A DNA stretch of 64,000 nt from Pseudomonadota bacterium. Lineage in GTDB: Bacteria; Tectomicrobia; Entotheonellia; Entotheonellales; Entotheonellaceae. The stretch is from contig SXND01000249.1 of assembly GCA_005777235.1 (NCBI GenBank), positions 37,722 through 101,721 of the forward strand. The letters are read 5' to 3'. Position 1 is the first letter of the stretch; each line of letters opens with the position of its first letter. A model generated the notes under the pieces. The model was not told the DNA's origin and made no database searches. It worked only from the letters and a program-made list of their open reading frames with translations. Below are positions 8,595-17,466 of this stretch, piece after piece. Both the position numbers and the translations under genes were made by a program.

Positions 8595-9374
8595 TCAATG
8601 CGCCGTCCAGCCCCCATCCACCAGCAAACTGGTGCCCGTCACCATCGCTGCGGCGGGCGAAGCGAGATACACCACCGCCCCCATGATGTCCTCCATCTGC
8701 CCGAGGCGTCCCAGGGCAATTTTTTGGAGCACGCTGTCTCGAAAGGCCGTGTTGGCCAGGAACGGACCAGCCAGCGGCGTCTCGAAGAAGGTTGGCGCAA
8801 TCGAGTTGACGCGAATCCCATCGGGGGCCAGTTCCACGCCCATGGCTTTGGTCAGCCCTTCAATGGCGTGCTTGGTCATGCAATACACCGTGCGGTTGGG
8901 CGCCCCCGTATGTCCCATCTGCGAGGACATGTGCAGAATCACCCCGCCCCGTCCCTGCGCTTGCATCTTCCGTGCCGCCGCCTGCGCCACGATGAACATG
9001 GCGCGGACATTCAGCGTCAGCAAGAAATCCAAATGGGCCTCGCTCACCTCAACAAACGGCTCTGGAATGTTACTGCCAGCGTTGTTCACCAACACATCGA
9101 GGCGCTCCAGGCCCTCAATACACCTGCGGACTTGTACCGTATCCGTCACATCGCAGACTAGGGGGCGCGCCGTTCCGCCGGCCTGCCGGATCTGCACGGC
9201 AACCGTCTCGAGTTCGCTACGTGTGCGGCTCACCAGCACGACCTCGGCGCCAGCCGTAGCCAGGGCACAGGCACAGGCACGGCCCAGACCACGCCCAGCC
9301 CCCGTGACCATGGCGGTCTGGCCATCCAAGCGGAAGCTCGGCATCGTGAGTGGCGACGGTGTCTCTGTCGGCAT
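8595..9374 (-). CDS. SDR-family oxidoreductase
   Basis: This is a 259-residue classical short-chain dehydrogenase/reductase. It has the TGAGRGLG nucleotide-binding loop (about residues 24-31), CDVTD, LVNNAGSN, the catalytic serine region MSSQMG, the Y-x3-K pair in VYCMTKHA, and the C-terminal GTSLLVDGGWTAH. These support an NAD(P)-dependent alcohol/ketone oxidoreductase of the FabG/gluconate 5-dehydrogenase type. AAGGAGAG precedes the ATG at 9374. It is 24 nt downstream of the repeat lipoprotein gene on the same strand. The substrate cannot be predicted. Confidence 0.88.
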   Translation of the reverse strand: MPTETPSPLTMPSFRLDGQTAMVTGAGRGLGRACACALATAGAEVVLVSRTRSELETVAVQIRQAGGTARPLVCDVTDTVQVRRCIEGLERLDVLVNNAGSNIPEPFVEVSEAHLDFLLTLNVRAMFIVAQAAARKMQAQGRGGVILHMSSQMGHTGAPNRTVYCMTKHAIEGLTKAMGVELAPDGIRVNSIAPTFFETPLAGPFLANTAFRDSVLQKIALGRLGQMEDIMGAVVYLASPAAAMVTGTSLLVDGGWTAH

Positions 9375-9398
9375 GGCCTCTCCTTGGTGACGTACAGA

Positions 9399-10223
9399 TC
9401 ACTGCACGATTTGTCCCGCTGCTGAGGTCACCGTCAGTCCCGCATTGGTAGCCGTCAGGGTCTTGTTGACGCTATTGAAGGTGCAGGGGGTGAGCGTAAT
9501 GGTCGTATTGGCGCGTGGTTCTGTCACGTACGTACTACTGGTGAGCGTCAGGCGGCAGGTACTGCCCCCGACACTGCTCGTACCGCTGGCGGTTCCAGTG
9601 ACCACCCCGGCAGAGGTGAGCGTAAATTGTTGCGCATTATTCGTAAACGCCAGGGCCGTGGAGACGTTGTTCAAGGCTGAGGCGAAGACCCCGCCGTCGG
9701 TGAAGGTAAAACTCTGTCCAGTGACATTACTGGCCGTGATTTGATTGGTGGTATTACACCCGCTGCCTGTGACCGCAGTGGCCGTCGCAGAGGTAATCGT
9801 GGTCTGCCCGCGCGACACTTTCAGGCTATCATCGCTGTCATCGAAGTCGCAGGGGTCTAAGGTAATCACCTCGTTGACTTGTGGTCCCGCCCCGGCGCTA
9901 TAGGTCGTGCTGGTCACCGTGAGGGTGCAGGAGCCGAACTTGTTGGTGCCAGTGGCGGTCGAACTTCCAGAGCACAGCGTGAAGTTGCGGGCCTCGTCGG
10001 TAAACGCCAGCGCGGTGGACACGTTCGCCAAGGCGGTATGGAACACGGTGCCGCTGGCAAAAGTGAAATTGCGGTTATTCACATCGCTGGCTTGCGCTTG
10101 GTCATCGGGACGCGTCAGATAACACCCGGCCATAGTGCCCACACCGAGCATGGTGAGCAGTGCCAAGAGTCCGAGGAGACGCGTGTTTCCACGTCCCTGG
10201 AGGTTGAGAGACCCAAGCGCCAT
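9399..10223 (-). CDS. Lipoprotein made of two tandem ~105-residue repeats
   Basis: The 274-residue protein has a lipoprotein signal with C34 in TMAGC, then a short linker and two homologous units at about residues 47-150 and 164-270. Each unit opens with F-T-F-x-x-G-x-V/G-F, contains NVSTALAFT and a F-T-L-x-S/G strand, then a cysteine-containing C-x-L-T-x-T-S-S/T-T-Y stretch and an I-T-L-x-P-C-x-F strand. The composition is Thr/Ser/Ala-rich and beta-prone, so a surface or periplasmic beta-domain is likely. I do not recognise the family. TAGGAGG lies eight bases before the ATG at 10223. The cysteines recur at equivalent places in both repeats and may form disulfides. Confidence 0.75.
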   Translation of the reverse strand: MALGSLNLQGRGNTRLLGLLALLTMLGVGTMAGCYLTRPDDQAQASDVNNRNFTFASGTVFHTALANVSTALAFTDEARNFTLCSGSSTATGTNKFGSCTLTVTSTTYSAGAGPQVNEVITLDPCDFDDSDDSLKVSRGQTTITSATATAVTGSGCNTTNQITASNVTGQSFTFTDGGVFASALNNVSTALAFTNNAQQFTLTSAGVVTGTASGTSSVGGSTCRLTLTSSTYVTEPRANTTITLTPCTFNSVNKTLTATNAGLTVTSAAGQIVQ

Positions 10224-10631
10224 TGGCCAGCCTCCTACCGTGCAATCATCCGGTCATTCATGTCAGACGGCAGCCCGCCCTGTTATCCTACAGTACCGGG
10301 AGTTCCCCGTATCGTCAAGGCATCCGGGCAGGTGGCGCAGGCCCCACTCCTACAACCCCCATCTGTGAGGGGGTATCTGGCACTCACCTCTGAGGCTGAG
10401 TCCCATGTTCCTGCACGAGGCAGTGGAAGAGCTCTGGCCTTTTGACCACACTTTCTCTCCGTCTTCTTCTACGCCAACGGGCGTAGAAAAAAAACAATGA
10501 GACACACCTATAGGTGCCGTGCGACTGGGGGGCGCTGCGCTCATGCCGCTACTCTGATCAGGCGCTGACGTGCGTGAGGGGGGGGACGCTGGCAGGTGAC
10601 GTGCACTGGCGCGGGGTGACGGACGCGTCCG
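10224..10631. other. Intergenic region, 408 bp, with one hairpin
   Basis: I see no gene. A short inverted repeat, CTACGCC (10469-10475) and GGCGTAG (10480-10486), is bordered by T-rich and A-rich tracts (TTCTT before, A8 after). It lies downstream of the minus-strand molybdoenzyme gene, but the T-tract is on the wrong side for termination of that transcript. The lipoprotein promoter should lie in the left part of the region; no clear -35/-10 pair was found. Confidence 0.4.
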
Positions 10632-11330
10632 CTAGACGCCGCCAAACCATTCATAACCCTTGTCTTCCCAATAGCCCCCGGTCCGCGTGGGCAGGAAGCT
10701 CACCTCGGTGAGATATTTCACCATTTTGTACCCGAGCTTGACTGCCGAATAGAGCCGCAGAGGTGCACCGTGGTCTGGATAGAGCGGCGCGCCATTCATG
10801 CCGTAGGCCAGCATGGTCTGCTTATGGAGGGCACTGTCGCGATCCCAGGACGACCAGTAGCCGGCGTCGAACGAACGGAATTCCACGTACGATGCCCGTG
10901 GGTCAGCGCCCACGGCGTCCGCCACGTCGCGCAGGCGCACCCCGTGCCACGAGGCCACGGCAGACCACCCTTCCACGCAGTGATGGCGGACGCGCATGTC
11001 GATACGGGCCATGCGCTGTAAGTGCTCCAGCGAAAACGTGCTGGGCCGCGCTACCAGCCCACCGACCTTGAGGATCCACCCCGCTGGGGCCATCGGCATG
11101 TCTTCCGCGATAAAATAGCTGGGAAATTTTTCAGCGGGTGTTGTCGCGCTCGCGGGCAGCTCGTCGGCCAGTCGGTCGGCGCCGAACAGGAAGCGCTCCA
11201 CCTGCTCATTCCAGCGTCCCATCCAGCGCAGGAAGCCTGCCGCCTGGGCGGTGGCCGTCTTTGAGGTCGTCAGGACCGTGCCCGCGGTGAGCGCGGCCAC
11301 AAGCTGGCGGCGTGTCATGGTGTTAGGCAC
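10632..11330 (-). CDS. Periplasmic sulfite-oxidase-family molybdopterin protein (YedY/SorA-like)
   Basis: The 232-residue protein has a Tat-like leader (TRRQLVAALTAG) and the oxidoreductase molybdopterin-binding fold. The expected Mo-ligating cysteine is C118 in RHHCVEGWSAVASWHGV, followed by FRSFD, YGMNGAPLYPDHGAPLRL and VKLGYKMVKYL. These match the short MsrP/YedY-like branch of the sulfite oxidase family. It is translated from GTG 11330, which has AGGAGGT at ideal spacing; the later ATG (11318) does not. Its start overlaps the end of the cytochrome b gene by 8 nt. The pair therefore probably forms a membrane-anchored periplasmic oxidoreductase in which cytochrome b carries electrons. The substrate (sulfite, oxidised methionine or another S/N-oxide) is undetermined. 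Confidence 0.87.
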   Translation of the reverse strand: MPNTMTRRQLVAALTAGTVLTTSKTATAQAAGFLRWMGRWNEQVERFLFGADRLADELPASATTPAEKFPSYFIAEDMPMAPAGWILKVGGLVARPSTFSLEHLQRMARIDMRVRHHCVEGWSAVASWHGVRLRDVADAVGADPRASYVEFRSFDAGYWSSWDRDSALHKQTMLAYGMNGAPLYPDHGAPLRLYSAVKLGYKMVKYLTEVSFLPTRTGGYWEDKGYEWFGGV

Positions 11331-11994
11331 GTTTACCTCCTGTCAGCATGGTGAGGATGGTCCGCGGGTGGAGTGCGACCATCACGAGGTGCATCACCGT
11401 GAACAGCGCGAGCAGGACGAGCCCGAGCAAATGGACCGCGCGGGCGCCATCGTAGCCGCCGAAGAGCCACCCCAGCCACCAGAGCTGTACCGGCTTGTAG
11501 ATCGCCAATCCTGACAGCACTTCGGCCAGCGCAATCAGTATAATGGTACTGTACGCGAGGCGCTGTAAGCCATTGTAGAAGTCACTCGGGGGCTCCACCC
11601 GGCGCAGGCGTAGGTAGTAGGCCAGCATCAGGAGGGCCTGTTGAGCATCGCGGTGCGGGCGGAAGCTACGCCGCCGCCACTCGCCTCGCGTGGCCAGGTA
11701 GATGAGATAGAGCACCCCGTTCAACACCAAGAACCAGGCCAAGGCAAAATGCCAATGCCGCGCCCCGGCGAGCCAGCCGCCGAACTGGGACCACGTGGGT
11801 GGCGGCGTGCCAGGCCAGGGATACCAGGCGTAGAGGGCGCCACGCGGCCCCAGCGCCGGATACGCTGCGAAGATTTGCAGGCCACTCCCCGCCATGAGGA
11901 GGAGCAGCGGCACGTTCAGCCAGTGCGTCAAACGGATAAACCAGGGCTGCGGACGTCGGCCCTGCCATGGGGTATCGCTGTGGGTTGCTTCCAT
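11323..11994 (-). CDS. Membrane cytochrome b subunit (b561/Ni-Fe hydrogenase cyt b-like)
   Basis: The 223-residue protein has four or five membrane helices. Histidines sit where this di-heme family places its ligands: RLTHWLNVP near the N-terminus, ARHWHFALAW, and ARAVHLLGLV and VMHLVMVALHP in the C-terminal helices. It is the first gene of a two-gene unit with the molybdopterin enzyme and should pass electrons between the quinone pool and the periplasmic partner. ATG 11994 is chosen because GAGGAAGG lies nine bases upstream; the in-frame ATG at 12003 abuts that site. Confidence 0.87.
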   Translation of the reverse strand: MEATHSDTPWQGRRPQPWFIRLTHWLNVPLLLLMAGSGLQIFAAYPALGPRGALYAWYPWPGTPPPTWSQFGGWLAGARHWHFALAWFLVLNGVLYLIYLATRGEWRRRSFRPHRDAQQALLMLAYYLRLRRVEPPSDFYNGLQRLAYSTIILIALAEVLSGLAIYKPVQLWWLGWLFGGYDGARAVHLLGLVLLALFTVMHLVMVALHPRTILTMLTGGKRA

Positions 11995-12130
11995 TGTACA
12001 CATCCTTCCTCATCTCCCGCCCCAGAGCGGTGAGTGTAGACGCATCGGCTTTGTGACGACCACGACCGTTGCGCGACTCACCGCTCCCGCATCGGGAGTG
12101 GTCAACACCCAACGACACTCCAACGCATCC

Positions 12131-12439
12131 TTACTTTTTCATCTCCATGGCCTTGCCGCCTTCCATCATCTTGCCATCCTTCATCATCATCTGGCCATCC
12201 TTCATCATCATCTCTTTGCCGTCTTTCATCTTGACCATGCCGTTGGTCATGACTTTCGTGCCGTCGGACATGCTCATCTCACGGTCCATAGGCCCCGAGG
12301 CCTTGCCGTCCATCATCATCATCATCTTGCCGTCTTTCATCATGACACCTGTGGCATCGGCGGCCATGATCGGGGAGGCCAGGAGGGACGCGCACAACGA
12401 CGCGACAGCGACAAACGTGCGGACACGGGACTTAGTCAT
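12131..12439 (-). CDS. Small exported Met/Lys/Asp/Gly-rich repeat protein (DUF6799-like)
   Basis: The 102-residue precursor has a signal peptide ending near SPIMAADA. The mature part is about 75 residues, of which I count 23 methionines. It is built from short iterations of M-K-D-G-K/Q-M-M-M, with a central PMDREMSMSDGTKVMTNG segment. The pattern resembles the DUF6799 family. Methionine clusters in exported proteins often bind Cu(I) or Ag(I), so a periplasmic copper role is a reasonable guess, not shown here. AAGGAG precedes the ATG at 12439; a longer frame to 12505 lacks a site. The gene stands alone, 136 nt upstream-side of the cytochrome b start on the same strand. Confidence 0.78.
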   Translation of the reverse strand: MTKSRVRTFVAVASLCASLLASPIMAADATGVMMKDGKMMMMMDGKASGPMDREMSMSDGTKVMTNGMVKMKDGKEMMMKDGQMMMKDGKMMEGGKAMEMKK

Positions 12440-12785
12440 GGGAAACTCCTTACGTGGTTCTCGAGGTGCTTGGTACGATCGGGGCCCATAGCGTGCTCGA
12501 CGCACCGCAGGTGCGTGGAGACGTTACGGACACCTGGGGAGCGCATCCTGCCCCCCCGCCAGTTCCTCCTGGCGAGGGGAAGCCTGGTCTGCGCCAGCGC
12601 CCTTTGATGCATAGACGCCAATCACCGGCAAAGTATACAGAGTCCGTCTGAAAAAGGCTGAAAAAATGGCAGTGTGGCCCGAAGAGCAATGATGCGGGCT
12701 GCTCTCGGGTGCGTGGCCACCCGCGCCACGCAGTCAGAGAGCGCCAGGGTCCAGCGCACCCAGTCTGGCAGACATCCGCCATGGC
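12440..12785. other. Intergenic region, 346 bp
   Basis: No supported gene. A small inverted repeat (CGCCAG...CTGGCG near 12559-12576) is present. The region should hold the promoter of the Met-rich protein gene and the end of the HEAT-repeat gene. I see no convincing -35/-10 pair. Confidence 0.35.
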
Positions 12786-13568
12786 TTAGGGCACGCCACC
12801 GTCCGTCTGCCCGAGACGGCGCAGCGTGGCCCACGCATGAGCTGCGGCCTGGCGCAGCATCCAGGCGGGATCCTCGCGCAACCGAGCCACCGGCGCCATG
12901 GCCCGGGCATCGCCGAGGGCGCCGAGCGCCTCGACCGCCGCACGGCGCACGCTTTCCGCCGGATCGTCGAGGGCCGTCAGCAGGGCCTCCACCGCCTGGA
13001 GGGCCCCCAGCCGGCCCAGGGCAGTCGCGGCCGCCGCGCGGAGGCTGCGGTCAGGGTTCTGCATGGCCGCCAGCAAGGCGGGGAGGGCCACCGTGGCGCG
13101 GAGATGTCCCAGGGCGGAGGCCGCGGCGCTGCGGACCTCAAGGGGACGGGTCGGATCCGCCAGCGCCGTGAGGAGGGGAGCGTGCGCCCGCGCTGCGGCG
13201 AGTCCCCCCAGGGCGAGGGCCGCTGCACGGGCCACCGCGGGCGTGGCATCATCGAGCGCTGCCACTAACGCCTCGGCGGCACGCGCCTCCCGGATGACTC
13301 CTAAGGCCCAGGCGGCGCGCTCGCGCACCTCGGGCTCAGGATCCTGCAGCGCGTGGGCCAAGGCATCCACGGCCTGCGGATCCCGATAGAGTCCCAAGGC
13401 ATGCGCCGCGGTCTGCCGGATGATGCTCTCGGGATCGTGGAGGACCTCGACCAAGCCGGCCACCTGGGGCGCCGCCGGCTCCGGATGCTCGCTGGCCCAC
13501 GTGGAGTCGCCCACATGATCCGGCGTACGCATCAGGTGCAGGGCCCGGACTGCGGCCAACCGGATTTC
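12786..13568 (-). pseudogene. HEAT-repeat C-terminal half, separated by in-frame TGA
   Basis: This continues the reading frame of the SMI1/KNR4-HEAT gene directly after its TGA (13569-13571). The codons right after the stop (E-I-R-L-A-A-V-R-A-L) complete the HEAT helix begun by LLEALRAPH before it. About six further HEAT/PBS-lyase repeats follow, with the recurring pattern D-P-x-x-x-V-R-x-A-A-A-x-A-L-G-x-L. The only start candidate at its head is a TTG (13559) that lies inside a repeat helix and has no ribosome site, so it is unlikely to be an independent gene. It ends in TAA at 12786. Expression would need readthrough or correction of a sequence error. Confidence 0.8.
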
Positions 13569-14420
13569 TCAATGCGGAGCACGGAGGGCCTCGAGTAAAG
13601 GGGCGATGGCCCGCGGGTCGGCTAGTTCTCCTAGCAAGCGGGCCGCGGTGCACCGGGCTGCCAGCGTCCCGTGCTGCATCACGGTGATGAGCGGGGGCAC
13701 CAGGCGCGGATCCCGCAGCACCTGGATCGCCAGCCAGACTTCCCCGTAGGGGTGTTCCACCAACGTCGCGAGATCCTCGACGGTCTGGGCCCCAGGCACC
13801 TGTGCCAGCCACCAAGCGGTGCGCTGAGGGTTGTGGGCCAGCGTGAGCTGCGCCACCTGTTCGCGATGTGCCATCACATAGCACTTGTAGTCCGCTGAGC
13901 CCAGGCAGACCCAATACGCCCCCGTTTCGTAGCACGCCGCCAGCGTCTCCAGCATCTGGGTTAGGCTGTCATACGCCAGGTACATGGTGTCGTCTTCATC
14001 GCAGCACAGATAGTAGACCGGAGTGGTAGACTGGGGTGAGGGGGGGCACAGCACCGCATAGTATTCGTCATAACTCACCATATCTCCGAAGAGGGGCAGC
14101 CACTGCGGTTCCCAGAAGGCGACGGGAGTCCTCTGCCGGCGTGGGCGCCTCTGTGTCGCAGACTGCATCAGGCGGTGATAGGTCGCCAGCGCCTCCTCCA
14201 GCGCGAGAAAGCGGGCGTTCGGGAACACCTCCTGATTCCCACTGCCGTTGTGCCAGCGATAGAACGCCAACACGTCCTCGGGTATCTGCCCGGGAAAACC
14301 GCGGCACTGGGCCGTGAGGCCGTCCTGGCTGAGCCCGGGCCGGAGCGCCGTCGTCACCGGGAGCGCTAGGCGTGTGTACTGCTGCACCAGTCGCGCACAC
14401 GCGGCGAGAAGTCGTTCCAT
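13569..14420 (-). CDS. SMI1/KNR4-domain protein with C-terminal HEAT repeats, prematurely stopped
   Basis: The open part encodes 283 residues. The N-terminal 150 residues look like an SMI1/KNR4 (SUKH-type) domain: PGQIPEDVLAFYRWHNGSG, FLALEEALATYHRLM, then FWEPQWLPLFGDM and VYYLCCDEDD. The C-terminal part begins HEAT repeats (VEHPYGEVWLAIQVLRDP, CTAARLLGELADPRAIAP). An in-frame TGA then cuts the array, which continues downstream. SUKH domains often serve as immunity or scaffolding modules, and HEAT arrays bind proteins or nucleic acids. ATG 14420 has GAAAGG eight bases upstream. The intact protein would be about 544 residues. The truncated form may fold, since SMI1 precedes the break. Confidence 0.72.
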   Translation of the reverse strand: MERLLAACARLVQQYTRLALPVTTALRPGLSQDGLTAQCRGFPGQIPEDVLAFYRWHNGSGNQEVFPNARFLALEEALATYHRLMQSATQRRPRRQRTPVAFWEPQWLPLFGDMVSYDEYYAVLCPPSPQSTTPVYYLCCDEDDTMYLAYDSLTQMLETLAACYETGAYWVCLGSADYKCYVMAHREQVAQLTLAHNPQRTAWWLAQVPGAQTVEDLATLVEHPYGEVWLAIQVLRDPRLVPPLITVMQHGTLAARCTAARLLGELADPRAIAPLLEALRAPH

Positions 14421-15270
14421 ACTATGGCCTTTCTCAATGGACGTCCCGTGAGACTGGCCTGGCCGTGAGGCCGAGAAGCCTATGGCCAGGCAACACGACA
14501 GATTGTTAGCACGGCAAGACGAGGACACCTCGCTACGCTCCCTGTCGGCAATACGACGGGCGCATCTACCGTCTGCCACACCTCCAATTCGTAGGCCGAT
14601 TCTGCCTCGCTGGATGTGGGGCAACACCGAACAAACTGGCATCGGAGTGCGTGTTCGGAATCAGTGCACAGTCACTATAAAACCCCTGAAGCAAAATGGG
14701 GTCAGATTCCTTTATGCCGGTCACCAGACAGCAGGCCTCCGTCAGGCGCGGCGTGCAACATTGAAAGTCACTCGCTCATCGGCGCACACCGCGCCCCCAA
14801 ACTGCGGCACAAGCGCCTCACCTATACTGAGGGCCACCGCCAACACGGCCCAAGCGTTCCTATGCCGTACCGTGCCCGGGAGGATACCACGTTGCCAGCA
14901 CAGTAGACGCCGAGGGATCTACACCTTGTGATCGTTTCACAGCAGCCGCAAAGGAGCGCAGCGGCCCAGTACGCCGCACAAACTTCCGGAGATGCGGTCC
15001 TACCATTCGAGCAGGCCCTGGCGGAAATCGCACAAGACCGACCATGACGTCTACGGTGTCGCTCCTGCGTCGTGCGCCGAAACCTCCAGCTCAACGCGCA
15101 GCGTTCTCGCTAGAGCACTGCACGCGAGATCCGGTAGAACAGGCCCAGGAGCCAGACCCTGAAGCGTTACGCCATATCGCCGGTGACGGACCCGTCAGCA
15201 GGCGATTCTATGGTACACTTGCCGCGTCGCTATCCAGGTCATCACTCGCCATGTGAGGAGAAAGTTGTCT
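14421..15270. other. Long intergenic region, 850 bp, no supported gene
   Basis: Short open frames on both strands have no ribosome sites or recognisable domains. At 14693-14714 the sequence reads as a run starting AAAATGGGGTCAGATTCC, a motif I associate with ends of IS200-like/REP-associated transposons; no transposase is visible. The GAGGAG at 15255-15260 is the ribosome site of the next gene. The promoter of the SMI1/HEAT gene should lie at the left edge. Confidence 0.4.
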
Positions 15271-16152
15271 ATGAGTCAGTTACGCATGCTGGCCTGCTTT
15301 GCCCATCCCGATGACGAGGCCTTTGCGGCCTCCGGGGTACTGGCCGCCAGCACGGCACGGGGAGTGCAGGTGCGTCTGCTCTGTGCCACCTGTGGCGAAG
15401 AAGGAGATATTCGCCAACCGGGGTCAGCCACGCCGGAAACGTTGGCCAAGGTGCGCTACGCAGAACTGCGGCGCTCGTGCCAGGCGCTGAGGGTGGCAGA
15501 GCCCATCATGCTGGGCTATCGCGACTCCGGCTGGGGGGATGCGCCGGCACAGTATCATCCTGAGGCCTTTGTGCAGGCACCAGCCCTAGAGGTGGTGCAG
15601 CGCCTGGTTGAGGAAATACGGCGCTGGCAGCCGCACATGGTGCTGACCTTCGGGCCGGATGGCATGTCGGGCCACAAAGACCACAAGGCCATCTGCCGCC
15701 ATACCACGGCGGCGGTACACCTGGCGGGCGACCCGGCAGTGTTTCCCGAGCACGCGCATAGTGGCTTGGGGCCGTATACCCCGCAGCGCTTGTGGTATGT
15801 GACCCGCTTGTCTGGCTATCGTCTGCACCGCGCTACGCTACTGCGCCAGGCTGGTCTCACTGTGCCGCTCCCGGAGGATGACGCCGCGCGTCCGCTGGGG
15901 ACACCATTGGAGGCGATCCATATCCAGCTTGATGTCACGCCGTATCTGGAGCAAAAACTCGCCAGTATGCGCTGCCACCAGACGCAAATGGATGCGGAAT
16001 GGGCTTTTGATAATGTGCCGTGGGAGACCACGAGAGCGATTCTCGGCACAGAATACTTGCTGCAAGCGCATCCGGCGGTGCCACCAGGGACGCCACGCGT
16101 GACGGGTTTCCTTGCGGGGCTCACAGGCGGGCACTCTGGGCCGCTACCATAA
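15271..16152 (+). CDS. PIG-L/LmbE-family zinc-dependent deacetylase
   Basis: The 293-residue protein has the zinc site typical of the family: AHPDDE at residues 11-16 (H12, D15) and SGHKDHKAI with the second H-x-x-H. Relatives deacetylate GlcNAc-linked substrates (MshB, BshB, Mca) in making or using low-molecular-weight thiols, or act on other amidosugars. The added C-terminal part (KLASMRCHQTQMDAEWAFDN) is typical of the longer MshB/Mca-type proteins. ATG 15271 is chosen for GAGGAG ten bases before it; a GTG at 15253 is in frame but precedes that site. No partner glycosyltransferase or ligase is nearby, so the substrate is open. Confidence 0.88.
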   Translation: MSQLRMLACFAHPDDEAFAASGVLAASTARGVQVRLLCATCGEEGDIRQPGSATPETLAKVRYAELRRSCQALRVAEPIMLGYRDSGWGDAPAQYHPEAFVQAPALEVVQRLVEEIRRWQPHMVLTFGPDGMSGHKDHKAICRHTTAAVHLAGDPAVFPEHAHSGLGPYTPQRLWYVTRLSGYRLHRATLLRQAGLTVPLPEDDAARPLGTPLEAIHIQLDVTPYLEQKLASMRCHQTQMDAEWAFDNVPWETTRAILGTEYLLQAHPAVPPGTPRVTGFLAGLTGGHSGPLP

Positions 16153-16303
16153 GAGAGAGCCGCAGTGGCTCTGGGTGTGACGGCATCACCAACGGCAGCC
16201 GGTAGCACGCGGTATACCCCAGAGGCAACGCACAGACCACCCCCACTCTCGACCGGGCGCCTGGCCAGCCCCGTGGCCAACGTCGGCGCGGGGCGCCGTG
16301 GCC

Positions 16304-17440
16304 TCACAAAAAGCGTTCGGGGCGATAGGCTGCCAGGCTCTGCACCCGGGCGCCATCGACAATCTCCATCGCCGCCAGTTCGCCTACCAGCGGCGCCAGG
16401 GTCACCCCACTGTGCATCAGCGCCAGATACAGATTCGGCACGGGTTCAGGAAAGCCCAACACCGGGAAGCCGTCGTGCGGCATAGGGCGATAGCCCACCG
16501 GCACTGGGATGGCCCGCGCTCCCGCCAGGGCCGGCAGGTAGTGCGTAGCCCGGGTCAAGAGCGCATCGGCGTGGGCCTGCGAGTCATCACGCGCCAGGCT
16601 TTCCTGCGAGCCCTCGCCGATTTGCACGCTGCCATCGGCCAGTTGGCGCAGGTGGATATCAGGCCGGGTCGCGTCAATGGGCGGCATGTACAGTACGGAC
16701 ACCGATTGTAACAGCCGTGGCCGTGGATCGGTGCGTACCACCACGCCGGGGCTGTCTTCCTGCGGGATGTGTAGCCCCGCCATAGCCGCCAGGGCGGTGG
16801 TCTCGGTCCCGGCGGCCAGCACCACGGCATCGCAGAGGATCTCGCCCTGCGTGGTCTGGACGGCATGCACGCGCCGTGCCGTACTGCCGTTGTGCTGCAA
16901 GCGTAGACCCTGGACGGCAGTCTCGGTATGCACCACGGCGCCGCGGGCCTGGGCCCGCCGCAGACAGGCGGCAATCACTTTGTGGGCTTCGACGTGGCCA
17001 TCGATCGGACCCAGGGAGGCGGCGCGCACCTCGCCAGTGACGATGCCCGGCTCCAGGCGTTGCAGTTCGTCGACGCTGATCAGGCGATTCGGATAGCCCC
17101 AGGATTGTAACTGTTGGATACGCTGCCGCAAGGCCGCGGCGTCGGCCTCGGTATGCACCCAGCGCATCTCTCCGCCCCAGTGCACGCCCTCGCCGAGTTG
17201 GATGTCGCGGGCAAAACGATGCCAGATGTCCATGGAGCGTCGATTGAGCTCGTGATAGCCATATGGCTCCTTGCCAAAGGCGTTGAGCCAGGCAAACGAG
17301 TGACTCGATGCCCCGGTGCCTGGCTGGTGGCGTTCCAGGACGGTGACCGCGGCGTGGCGCTGCGTCAAATGATAGGCAATCGAGGCACCGACGATCCCGG
17401 CGCCGACGACGACGACATGGAAGGCTTTTCCAGGCTCCAT
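16304..17440 (-). CDS. FAD-dependent amine/amino-acid oxidase (DAO family)
   Basis: The 378-residue protein has the FAD-binding VVVVGAGIVGASIAYHL at its start, ERHQPGTGASSHSFAWLNA for flavin contacts, AVVLAAGTET in the middle, and a C-terminal PVLGFPEPVPNLYLALMHSGVT loop of the glycine oxidase/sarcosine oxidase/D-amino-acid dehydrogenase group. It should oxidise a C-N bond of an amine or amino acid. It lies 26 nt after fabI and is probably cotranscribed with it. ATG 17440 has GAGGAG at nine bases; the longer frame to 17470 would nearly abut the fabI stop. Whether the acceptor is oxygen or an electron carrier is not evident. Confidence 0.85.
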   Translation of the reverse strand: MEPGKAFHVVVVGAGIVGASIAYHLTQRHAAVTVLERHQPGTGASSHSFAWLNAFGKEPYGYHELNRRSMDIWHRFARDIQLGEGVHWGGEMRWVHTEADAAALRQRIQQLQSWGYPNRLISVDELQRLEPGIVTGEVRAASLGPIDGHVEAHKVIAACLRRAQARGAVVHTETAVQGLRLQHNGSTARRVHAVQTTQGEILCDAVVLAAGTETTALAAMAGLHIPQEDSPGVVVRTDPRPRLLQSVSVLYMPPIDATRPDIHLRQLADGSVQIGEGSQESLARDDSQAHADALLTRATHYLPALAGARAIPVPVGYRPMPHDGFPVLGFPEPVPNLYLALMHSGVTLAPLVGELAAMEIVDGARVQSLAAYRPERFL

Positions 17441-17466
17441 GGCTCCGCACTCCTCTAGGTAGCCCA

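Noticed and set aside
14482..14931. 149-codon plus-strand frame in the long intergenic region
   Set aside because: No ribosome site, no domain, and irregular composition; treated as non-coding.
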